Part shown: in pieces, positions 49,614-61,000 of the stretch | Numbering within the stretch: position 1 is the stretch's first letter | Layout of the letters: each line of letters starts with the position of its first letter | Assembly: GCA_030268105.1 (NCBI GenBank) | Contig: BSDZ01000016.1 | Location: forward strand, 751,501 to 815,500 | DNA length: 64,000 bases | Source: Volvox africanus | Lineage: Eukaryota; Chlorophyta; Chlorophyceae; Chlamydomonadales; Volvocaceae | Direction of reading: 5' to 3' | The notes under the pieces: generated by a model | Databases searched by the model: none | The model's input: only the letters and a program-made list of their open reading frames with translations | Told to the model about the DNA's origin: nothing | Made by a program: the position numbers and the translations under genes

Positions 49614-50729
49614 TTACACTGGAGCAGGGCAGTCCACTATAGCAGTTCCAGGATGGGCGATTGTAGCGGCTGCCAGCAACATTGAGGAATCAATGATGCC
49701 GCACTCGGGACCGAGAGGAGTTTGCACTGGTGCTCTGTCCCTCGAGGACTCGCAAAAGACCGGCACAACAAGCAACCCACCTAGCGACCATAAAGGTGTT
49801 CGTTTATCTGCCTTAAAAAATATTTCTATTCTTCCTTTGGAGTCCGCAAGTTGTGCGCGGAGCCGACCAAGTGCAAACCAGCGCGCTCATGACCAGGACA
49901 TGGAGAAGGGCGTTTCCCCGGGTACAAATGCCCATACTAAATCTTCCAAACGGTCACCTATCAATGGCAGCCCGATGACCTCTCGGCAGTACTCAGTTGT
50001 TCCAGAGTTGCCGGCCGAATGGCAAGCTGCAGCCGGAATCAAGACCTCGGGCTTATCAGATTCTACATCCAGCTGCTGTGGCAGAATCGTCAACGGCGGA
50101 GACGGCATAGAAAGCAAGGGCGCTTCGTTCTGCTCGTTAAAGTGGTCGCGTGCAGCTTTGAGCAGCATGATTCTGGAGTTCAGAGTAAGCATAAAAACAC
50201 ATATTCATTACGTTATTGTACATATTGTCTGTGTTTTGGTGTATGCGGGGCCGGGGCTCGAATGAGTCTCTCGGGTTGAGACTTCCGGCGCGGAAAGGAC
50301 CTAGTAGCCGGCCCTGCCTTCAGGGCCGTATGTCGCATTGCACCTCTCACACGCAAAAATTGGTGCGTCTTCCGCTCCTATCCATTCCAATTTTACAACC
50401 TGGCCCCGGTTCCCTGCTCCCCAGCGCACTCAGCATGGTACCAGTTCTCGTGCGAGTTTTTGGTCCTCACTCCCATGCATCCCAATGTCCATTACATGTT
50501 GAACCGTAGCAAAGGCGTCACCCGCGTCCTGCGCTGACTTTCTGATGCGTTACTTGTGAATTATGCAGTCTGGGGTGTGGGGTGTGCGAGCCATCTTTTC
50601 GCTTAGTATATACACATCTATGTCCCACCTTCATCGCTACAGCTTCTGTGCAGCGATCTGACGTGTTATCGGACTGTGTAAACACAGGTTTGGCTTCAGA
50701 CAATTTCTTGTATGTGTCGAGTTGTCGAA
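49614..50729 (-). pseudogene. Tentative minus-strand gene or pseudogene with an in-frame TGA
   Basis: Last exon 50172-49614 is open on the minus strand for 185 codons except one TGA at 49889-49887. It reads RLEDLVWAFVPGETPFSMSW before the TGA and LRAQLADSKGRIEIFFKADK after it, and ends in TAA at 49616-49614. Upstream, exon 50729-50629 (RQLDTYKKLSEAKPVFTQSD...) and a short exon about 50446-50400 (NWYHAECAGEQGTGA) join in phase 0 and phase 2 respectively. The middle exon has a weak acceptor and a weak donor. A TGTAA follows the stop by about 22 bases. I do not recognise the family. The plus strand is also open here (49594-50265), so the strand itself is not certain. Confidence 0.35.
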
Positions 50730-52093
50730 CTAGGACCAAGATCCTCCCCCGCTATCCCCCGTTTATCCTTATTAGACTTTATCAATTTTATTTGTGTTCC
50801 TCAACTGGAGGCTTAGAGAAGTTACTTCCTGAACATATCGTAAGAAGGCTTTTTGCACCCACTTAATTGACCGACCGACGTTGCCGTACGGTTCTGGAGG
50901 CACGAATCTGTTGCACGTCACCAAATCTTAATTATATGGAGCCAGAAAAAAGACAGAAGGCTCTGATTAGCATTTCTATTTGTTTGATATAAATGCTTAT
51001 TAATAGTACACATAAAACCCAGCAAAAAACCTGCCACCCCCGTCCCCATCACCCAGCCCACCCCATTCTCCCCGGCATTTACTGCCGCCATCACACACAC
51101 ACCTACTGCCATCCTCGCCTCCACCATTGCCAGCCACTGCCACTCTCACACCTGCCTCCGCCTCCACTTCCCCACACCTACCCACATTGCCTCCGCCAGA
51201 GCCATTCCCCCTTTTCATCCTCTCTCTCCTGCCTCTGCCGCTGCCCCCAGCATCCCCCCCCTTGTCCTCACCAATACCGCGACTGCCACCACCAATACCA
51301 CCCTTACACTCCCCCACTGCCTCTGGCTCCATTACCTCGGCACAACCTCCCTGCGTCCGCCATCATCTCTCCCCTCTCCCTCCCCCCTCTCGAGCCACCA
51401 GCCTCACCGGCTCTGCCACGCACCCGTACCACCCCTGCGGCCACCCTCACCACCGCCACTGCCTCCGTCTCCAACACCCCTGCCATCCCCGCACCCCCCT
51501 TCCATCCACCTCACCGCCACAGCTGCTGCCCTCAAAGTTCCCACGTTCACGGCAGGCAGTTTACCACAAGCATTACGTCAGGCATGCTCTGGGCTCTGAG
51601 CTGCGGCTGGCGTTCCTCTGCCCCAGTTGGGCACCCAACGTTCATTGAGCACCCTGCCTGGCTTTGCTGCTTAGCTAAGAAACGCCGCGCACTGGCGCAG
51701 TCCAGATTGCTTGATATCCACTTTTATCTGCTGAACTCCATTCTGTTCTAGTGAGCCTACCTTCAATGTGCACTACGTGTTGTATTGTTATTTTCTTTTA
51801 TATTACGAGATTATTTGCAAGTTAGGGTATCGTGCGCGCTCGTCTTCGATGTTCTGTGCTGCCGCCAGAGAGGTGTCGGCGGCAACCGCCCACATACTAA
51901 ATAATCTGTTTTGTCTAATCAGCGCAATCAAAAGAACTCAATGAAAGGAATTTTTCGATCAACTTATAACGCAAAATGACAACCAGGGAGGAATTCCCAA
52001 ACAGCACCAATGTGTACCACTTGATTATTTGGACACCACCCTCTGTCCCTCTGCATCTCTCTGGACACCACCGTTCTCCACTTCCATCAGAAA
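50730..52093. other. Intergenic, with CCA/CCT-rich low-complexity tract
   Basis: About 51030-51530 is dominated by CCACC, CCTCC and CTGCC words; the proline-rich open frames it gives are compositional. The rest is AT-rich and should hold the promoter of the receptor kinase. Confidence 0.45.
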
Positions 52094-55000
52094 ATGGTCG
52101 AGGTAGTCCACCTGAGGCCGCTGGTGCTAGTCCCAGGACTGATGGTCCTGTGCATCGTGCTGGGGCTGGGGCTGTGGGCGCTCATAGCGGCATCTAATGC
52201 GGAGGAGCGGTTCCGACACGACTCGGCGCAAAAGGTGCGGCAGATCCTGCGAGTCGAGTGATTACATTAATGTTATGTGAAGTATCAAATACACCAGAAA
52301 GATATATGTATGTTGTATGTGCGTACACCTAGCTTCTTGCTTCTTCTAGTGTAAGCAGCTCAAATCTGGACCCAGAGATAATTTTGTTGTAAGTTCACGA
52401 ACGCGTACGAACGCCATGGAGAGGTGAGGCGGGGTCAGGGGTGGGTTTGGGAATGATGGGTGAAGCGCAAAGACGAAAAAAGCAGCTGATACCCAGGGCC
52501 CGGATAGAGTTGGGTTGGGGTTGAGGTGGTGAATGTAGGTGGGGTCAGGGGTGAAGAGGGGTATGGCGAAAGTACCATTCTGTTGGTTACGTCCAGAAGC
52601 TGAGCGCCGTGTGGCGGGGCCCGCACTAATTAGCACGACGGGGGAGCTGTTGCTGGCGGGTGGAAGGAAGGAAGTGCGGGGCAGGAGAGCGTCCCGGATG
52701 GAGGATGGGAGGTATCCCGGGAAGTGCAAAGAAGCAGAGAGTCAAAGGAATTGAGACAACCCTGACGCTATGACATGAGCCCTACCTCCCTACCTGTCCG
52801 CCTACAAACAAACATAGGGTCATTCCTGGCTGCATAAGTAAAAGCGGGAAAACAATGTTTTGTTATGAACAGCTCTTTTACGCAGAGACGATGTGCATGT
52901 AGGGTGGAGGTGCCCCTGACACGTGCATATTCGCCTGGCCCGTATCTCGCCTCGGCGCTCCCCCTGTGCCCTTCCTTTCCAAAACCTCCCCCGCCCCCTT
53001 CACATGGGTTCCTTTGCCCTGACCCGTGAGGACCACACTCCCTCCCCTTCTCGCCCACGATCTGCAGATTGCCATTGATAAGGCCATATACATCCAGACG
53101 GAGCTCGATAAAACCTTCATGCCCGCCTACGTCGTGGCGACCACCATACAGCAGGTAGGAGGGAAAAGGGTTAGGGGGGGGGTAGGGGAGGGGGTACCGG
53201 GGAGGGGAAAGAAGGCAGACGATGTAAGATGCATAAAGTGTTGCAGGACGTCCCCGCGGATTTTATCTCTATTACTAGCCAAATTATGAATTTGGAAACG
53301 CGAGGTTTTATCTGGTCTGAAGGTCACGGTGCCCTCCTTTAACCAGGTCAAACACAACCACTTGTAGCTGGACTAAGCCTCGTCAAAATCCAAATCCAAA
53401 TCTATATCCAAATCCGGACGACTTGAGACCGTTCCGCTCCGTTAAAGAAGGGAGAGAAGAAATGGAAAGCGGGGACGGGTTGCGGGGACGGAAGGAGAGG
53501 CCGGTTGAGGATTAGAAGGAAATGCGGTGCGAAGACGGCAACTGGCCCGTGTCAATTCAGTGTTTCGGAACCCCGCCCGTCATAAGTACCCGGGGAGCTG
53601 TCTTCGGGTATGGAGGTGCGCTGAGACATGTATCGAGTGCTGCCGAGTGACCCCTCCTGTAGGCGTGCGCCATATAGGTTCTCTAAATCTCCTATTTTCA
53701 CTAAATAGTACATATTGCTGCACACATTCGCACCCTCCCTCCCTGTCCCACCCTCTTGCTGCCAGATCCGTTCGCTTAACAAATCCACCCACCCCCAAAC
53801 CGGCTTCCTCATCCTTATATACCCTTCTGCCAGGTTGCGTTTGGCTTGGCTAACATGCAACCCCGAATTCCTGCTACCGCAGAACCCCTACTACTACCCG
53901 CCCCAGCCTAACAGCACCAACATAACCAATAAATGGTACTTGGAGAACAAAAATTTCGACAAGCTGGCCGGCGACCTGATCGCGTTGACCAAGGTGCAGC
54001 AAACGTTGACGTGTGTATGGGTATCGAAGACAAGGCTTTGATGAAACATTAATTTATGGCAGCACATTTATATTTAAATATATGCGTGTATATTTACATG
54101 TAAAAATATTATATAATCAATGTTTTTTCTGTCATAACTGAAAATGTGTTTCACAAAAAAATCCGTTTTGGGTTCTGGCCCTGTCAAGGCTTATGATGCA
54201 CAATGCGATTTAGAACGGACTTCTCAATTGATATCTGCCATAAGTAGCCAAGCTACTCAACTAATGGAGCCTCGTGGACGGTGGAAATCTTGAAATGTAG
54301 CCTCAATGCTGATCCGTGCTCGCTCACTCGGTCCCGCCACTATGCTGCAGGCCGGCTCCGTACGTACGGTCTCAGCTATTCCACACGGCATCATCCGTAC
54401 CATGTACCCTCTGTACGGGCCGGAGGACAAAAATTGGCGCGCCATCGGGAAAAACTGGCTCAATGACTCAGAGAACCAGGCGCCGGTCAAACGTTCACTG
54501 ACCTCACGTAAGTTACGTACGGCAAGCTGTACATGATGCACGAGGCCCCAAAGGCCGTTTTCTTTTATCCTTTGAAATGAGCTCATTGGCATTCGGCACG
54601 CCAACAGGCCTGAGTTCAGTTCATTAACCAGCGTTAAGTTCCTACCTGAATCGGTTGTGGACTTGCGAGTCTAAGTCTTATCGGTTCCGTATACCTGCGT
54701 CGTGGGCCGTCTCCAAGTTACACTCGTTCCCTGCCAGTGGTTCTTGTCTTCTCGATCCCCTCCGCCTATCTTCCCTGAACCTGAACCTGGAAGGTCGAAG
54801 GATTTTATTTTTGGAGGTTGTCCAGCTTGGAGGGCGCAGCATTTAATTACTCTATTCTACTGCAATCATTTAAACAAAATTCCCTCACTATGTGGTTGTG
54901 TAATTTTCCTTCAATCATAACCCAGCATACAATCACAAATGCATCCCCCCCTACTGCAACACCCTTCTTTTAACAGGCAACCTGACCATCATTGGGCCTT

Positions 55001-58000
55001 ACTATCTCGCCCAGGGGGGTATTGGCATCGTGGGCATGCAGGCCATCTTCGTCAACGCTAGCGAAGATGACACCTTCGGCATTCCACCAGGTAAAGGGTT
55101 CACAACACGCTGCGTGTTTTGGTCTCGTATGTGTGTAAGGTCTCGTACGCTCTCTGCTGATCGCCAAAACATTGTTTTTGTATGAAAGGAGGGGTTTGTA
55201 TTAGGACTGTGATGGTGATGGACCGCCTTACAGGGATAAGGCGGTGCTTCCTTCGCCCTCTGTCTTTATTTGTTTACTTGTGTAGATGCATTCATTCGCA
55301 ATCTCTGACCCCCCTCCCCCGTGCCTCCGTAGGCTTTACGTAGGGTTCTTAGGATCCTTCGTCACCATTCAGTTGTACCACAAGTTGGGGTTTAGTTTTC
55401 ACGGTGTTCGTACGGTTCTTAAACAAATGCACTCCAGCTTCTCGACCCGCCACGGACGCGTGGATCCTTCAGCTAAATCAATTGTCCTTGTTTAAGGGAT
55501 TGGGGTTAATGGAGGTAAAGCGGTTCGTTTCCTCACCCCAATTCCCTCCCCCCTCCCCCCATATTTCCCCCTTATCCTTGGCGGTTGCTAACTCCGTTCG
55601 CAACCCCCAGGTCCCAATGGCATTATTGGGCCCATCTCGGATATTGCCGGCATGTTGGATCTGACCTGGCAACCACAGAACAACGCGGCACCGCAATTCT
55701 GGGGTGGGTCGTGACTCGCGGAGGGAAGGGGAGGGGAGGGGAGGGGAGGGGAGGGGAGGGGAGGGGAGGGGAGGGGGTGTCGCTCATCTTCTTGCACCAT
55801 AGCCAAGGACTGTCACTCCCCTACAAGCACCGCAGTGGACGTAATAACACTTCCAAACCCCTTGCACGCTATATATAGATCTTGTTCCTGAAGAAACCAA
55901 ATCCTAACTCCTAGCTCCTAACCAAATCCGGCAATCCTTTTTCAGGCCTGGTTACTGTGTTGCTTAGCTGGGACGCCTTGAGAGACAACGTCACCAATCT
56001 GCGGGACCTTTCGGCGCAGGTGGGTGCATCTGTCTGTGGGAAATGGAGACAGGAAGGAGAGGAGGAGGCGGAAGGGGGCAGCAACGGGCGCTTTTCGCGC
56101 GGGGATATTTGCATTCAAGAAAACGCACGGGATTGGGACATGGACTCTGTTGAGACATGGGGGCGTATGTCAGTGAAGGGGTCTGCCCTTCCCCTCCCGA
56201 GACGACATGCCTGCCAGGGTCCCTGCGCCTCGGTCCGGTCACGTCCATCCGGTGTATTATCTGGCCAGTACCGGGACATACGTTGCCTTTCATGTACGAC
56301 CTCCCCCGACCGGCCTCCCTGCTCACGTGCTCCCAAGCCTCGACCCCACCCCACCCTACTGCCCCAAACCCCCCTCTCTCTCTTGGTGGCTCACGTACCC
56401 TCCCTCTCCGTCCCTCCGCTCCTCCGTTTCCCTCTGTCCGCCCGGGGCAGCTTTCCTGGTAGCTTCGCCGATACCCTCTTCCATACCCCCCTCCCCTAGG
56501 GGTCCCGTCACATGATGTCGTGTATTGTGTTGCTACATCACATATTTTCACCTTTCCTCCTCCTCCCCGCCCAACCCCCCTGATGACCAGGGTTACGACT
56601 ACGTGCTGACGAGGCCGGATAAGGACAGGAATCTGGCAGTGGACTGGTCGCCGGGTATCGACCCGGCCAGGCCGCCGGGTTTCAATTCGACGGCGCTGGG
56701 CTCCCGGCCGCTGATCTACTACGACTTGGCTCAAGTGAGAAGATGCATGACATGCACGAGAGACAGAGAGAGAGTAGCGATTGTGGACGGGGCGAGTACG
56801 TACTCTGTAACGTACCCGCATTAGTACGTATCCGTACCACTGCTATAAACAGCACAGTCAACGGCAGGCAGAGCAGGTTCACGCACAAACACACACGTGC
56901 ATGCCGACAACCGCGAAACGTGACTGTTTTCAGAGGGGGAGATGAACGAGAAGGAACGAGGAACTGCTTACGTAATGAAGATGAAGAGAAGGAAAATATT
57001 TGAGGACACTTATTCATATAACTGAGCATTTAACGATTTTCAAGTACCCGGCATGTATACCCGGAGGAAGAGGGCATGCAGATGGCAGAATGGGGAAGAG
57101 GAGCTGGTCGCTGCCAGGTGGTGTTAACACTCCATTCAACTGCCACACTCCTTCAAAGGAATGACTCGTTGGGCCAATGTCGGTATCGCAGTGCGGCTGT
57201 ATCTCTACTGCTGTCACTATCACTATCACTGATGCGGCTACTCCCGCTGCTACTGCTTTAGGTGCTGCCGGACCCGGTGATCGTCAAGGTGCCGTTACCC
57301 AACGTGGAGTGGACTTTGTACGTCAGTCGTACGGGAGGCTGGGTGCCGTCCTGGAAGGCGCCCCTGATTGCGATGGTGGGTGGTTTAATCCTCTATTTGT
57401 TGGTGTTGTTTTTGTTTTACCAGTGTGCTTTGTTGTCTGCCTGTCACTCTGGCCTCCCATGCCTCCATGCCTTCAACGCCGTTCCATTCGCCGTTCCATT
57501 CGCGGGCGCACAGACGCGCACTCCATACACACACATCAGTGAGCTCACATCAGAGGGACCTGATGTGCGGCTTCAGGGAGGGATGGAAAGGCCGTCCAGG
57601 AAGTATTACCACCACCGCTCGTTGTCATGATGTCCTGCCGACTGCATATGCGGACACATGCGTGTGTATACGCGCACGTACACATACACACGTGCACATG
57701 TACACATTCCCGCCCCATCGTTAGCAGCTTTGGATTTCCCCCCCCCCAATGCACCCGCCATGCACCCGCCAGGACGTTTCGTCGCACCTCGATGCCCCCA
57801 TACCCTCGCCGCGCTTGTTGTCTGGGGCTAGCCAATGCTGCTCTTTCCTTCTAGAGGCGGTGTCGTGATTGGCATTTGAGGAGACTTTGACCCCCTCGTC
57901 ACATGGAGAGCTTCAGGACCATGAATAACCACAAAACCCTTGGTTCCTTCGGACCCATATCTTCCCCCTTCTCCCACCAGGTGGTCATTATATCTCTGAT

Positions 58001-61000
58001 TCTGTCTCTGCTGGTGTTCGTAGTGCTCGTGTCACGAGTGCAGCAGCGGAGGTTGCTGCGGGACGTGGTGGTGGGTGGGGATGGGGGGGGGAGGGGGCGG
58101 GGGTATGGAGCGAGAGGGGGTTTGATGATCATAGGGGTGGTGCTGGCGGTGTATCGCGTTTCACAGCACTCGGGACTGGAGGCATATTCAGAGGGCAGCT
58201 TTCTACCCGCGCGTCCAACCACCTACGGGGAAACATACACATACACATTTCCACACGCACTCGGTTTGTCGTCCCGTGTACCCCTCCGTCCTCCCTCAGG
58301 AAGCTGCTGGGAAGCTTGCCAGCACCACCCGGACTTTGGAGGAGGAGAAAAACCGCATGCAGGTGGGAATGTGGGGCGTGTGTGTTTCAGGGTGGGGAGC
58401 TGCGTCTCAACTCGCACTCCTCCGCTATTTCACGCCCTTTCGCGGGACTTGCCAGGGACAGCCAGACCGCCAATCCCCACCACCTCCAGGGCACCAAACC
58501 TCCTTACCAACCTGATTGCCAACGGTCATCCCCAGCGGCCCCCCTTCACTGCCACTGCCACATGCCACATGCGCGCCCCCCTCCCTGCAGGCCCTCCTGG
58601 CTCGCCACTTCGACCTGATTGACCTGCTGGAGGGGGGAATGGCGGGCAGGGACGGGTACAAGTCCGGAGGAGGGGGAGGCAGCGGGGAGGGCGATGCGCG
58701 GATCGACATTCTGCGACAGAAGATGTTGCTCACGGGGACCAGTCTGCGCCGGGAGCAGCTTGGGGAAGCAGAGCAGGTGGAGGGGTGGCTATGTGTGTGT
58801 GTGTGTGCGTGTGTGTATACCTAGGATGAGGAAAAACCGTACTGTCTGGTTAAAGCAGGTGATTAGTGTGACACAATTCAACATTGTTTCATGACTTTTC
58901 ATGCAATATTTCCAAATATAAAGTACAAGTTAAGGAAGATGGCAAGCTAGGGAGGTAAGGAAAACGGCTGGGGAAACGGCTTACGTGTTCTTCTCTTCGG
59001 GATTTGTAGCTGTGTCAACGCAGCTGAGTAGGTGTTGAGTTTGGTTAACTGGCGGGCCACAGTCCCTCTCCCCTCCCTTTGTTGGCCACATAGATGAACG
59101 AACAACCGTGCTGTGCATGATATGTGTATGTGTGCGCGTACGTGAAGATGAGCTTGGAGGCATGCTTTTCCTACATTTATATCCAGTTGCGTATTATATA
59201 TTTTTACGCGTTGCGTGCGCTACATGTATTGGTGTGTGCATGTGTCAAGGACGGCAACGAAATGAAGTTAATAATATCCAGGATGTGAACCGCAAAAAGC
59301 GATCTGCGGCGTGTTCTTATTCAGGGTTTTGCATGCATCTGTACGGCCCGGAGAGCGTTTTCTCTTTTCCCGGCCCCCCATAGTCATCCTTCCTTCCTCT
59401 GAGTGGATTCCTCCCCGCCCCCCTTTCCCCTGCGTGCTGGTCTTGGTCCCCCGTCCACAACACGCATCGTGTCGTACCGATTGTACCGCTTGACCGCGCA
59501 GGTCACAATACAGGAGATGCTAGGAGAGGGTACTTTCGGCAAAGTGTACAAAGGTGAGTGTCGTGTCGTCCTGGGGTTGGGGCGACGTTCGTATATACAC
59601 ACGCCATCACACCCCGAATGCTTCGTTTCAACGAACACACATTCGTCGCTGCCTAGTCCTCCGAGATAGAGACTCTGATCTATGTATGTGTGTCTGTCTG
59701 TCTCGCGATCTGTATCCATTTGCTGCGCATTCCCCACGTACATATACGCAAATACACACATGAACGCAGACAGACAGACAGACATAGACAGACAGACAGA
59801 CATAGACAGACAGACAGACAGACGCACCTCGTTACACCATACGCAGGTCTCTGGCGGGGCACGGAGGTGGCGATCAAAACCATCGTTCTTCCGGCCAAGA
59901 TGTCGGGCAAGGAGAAGCGGGAAAAGATGGCGGTCATGGAAGCAGCAATCAGCTCCTCTCTGGCGCACCCCAACGTCGTACAGGTGGGGATGGGCTCTTG
60001 GGTTCCAAGGAGAAGCGGGAAAAGAGTAGTAGTCGGGGGGGGGTTCGGGTTTCGAAGCAGCAGCAGCAGCAGCAGCAGAAGCAGCTTTCGTATGCATTTG
60101 TACGTTGGGATAATCGCAATCTTTGCGCACCGGAAGTGGGGAGATTGAAGCACCCGATGCAGCGCGAGATTGCAAGAGTGTCATCATCATCATCATCATC
60201 ACAAACGTTCTCCTCCTCAAACTATTGTTTCCACGCAGACGTACACGTATCACATCCGGCCACTGAGAGACTCCTCCGCCGCGCCATCTGTGGCGCCGCC
60301 GTCGCCGTCGCCGTCGCCGTCGCCATCACCGTTGGGAGGCGGGGCCGCCGGCGCGCATGGTTCGGACACATCGCCTAACGCAGGCGTCATTGGCCCCGGC
60401 GGCACTGCCGCCACCAACGTCGATGGAGTGGGGCGGACTCAGGTACGACACACCGGGTTTTAAGTCTTCTGACGTCGTACTATTGGGTGTGTATGTGGGT
60501 GTGTTGGGGCGAGGAGGGCAGGGAAGGGGAAGGGATCAACCGGTGTGCCTCTTGGCATTCCCGTGCACAACCGGATCGAGTAACAGAAACCCGACGTCAT
60601 TAACGAACATCAATAACGAATCTGCTTGTGTGCTTTTTCGCTGCGGCGTACGGCACATGTGTGTTTTGTGTAGATTTTGGCGGACGCGGGTGCCATCGTG
60701 GTGGGCTCACCAGACTCCTCCGTCTCCACAGCGTCCATCTCCATAAACGCCAACAACTCCGGTGCCGCCACAGCGGTGGCAGTAGCGGCCGTTGCGGGAA
60801 TCGGCGGTGGCGGCGGCGGCGGTGGTGGTACGGGCACCGAGCATGCGGATACCATCCCCGCCCCGACTGCCGGCACTGCCGGCTCCCAGGGCGTCGGGCC
60901 CAGAGGGGTCTCCCTGGACCAGCCGGCGACCGCCATGGGAGGTATTCACAGTTACGAGGTAGGACTTTTCATCCCGTGTTATGGTGAGGTGTGTACGACA

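Noticed and set aside
49594..50265. 223-codon plus-strand frame as the real gene
   Set aside because: Ser/Pro-rich, no motif and no partner exon; the minus strand gives more protein-like sequence with phased exons, though the choice is not certain.
50993..51751. 252-codon proline-rich plus-strand frame
   Set aside because: Composition-driven CCA/CCT repeat; the other strand and frames are equally open.
55286..55495. Extra receptor-kinase exon near 55333
   Set aside because: In the phase needed it meets TAG after two codons, and exons 54977-55090 and 55611-55703 join in phase without it.
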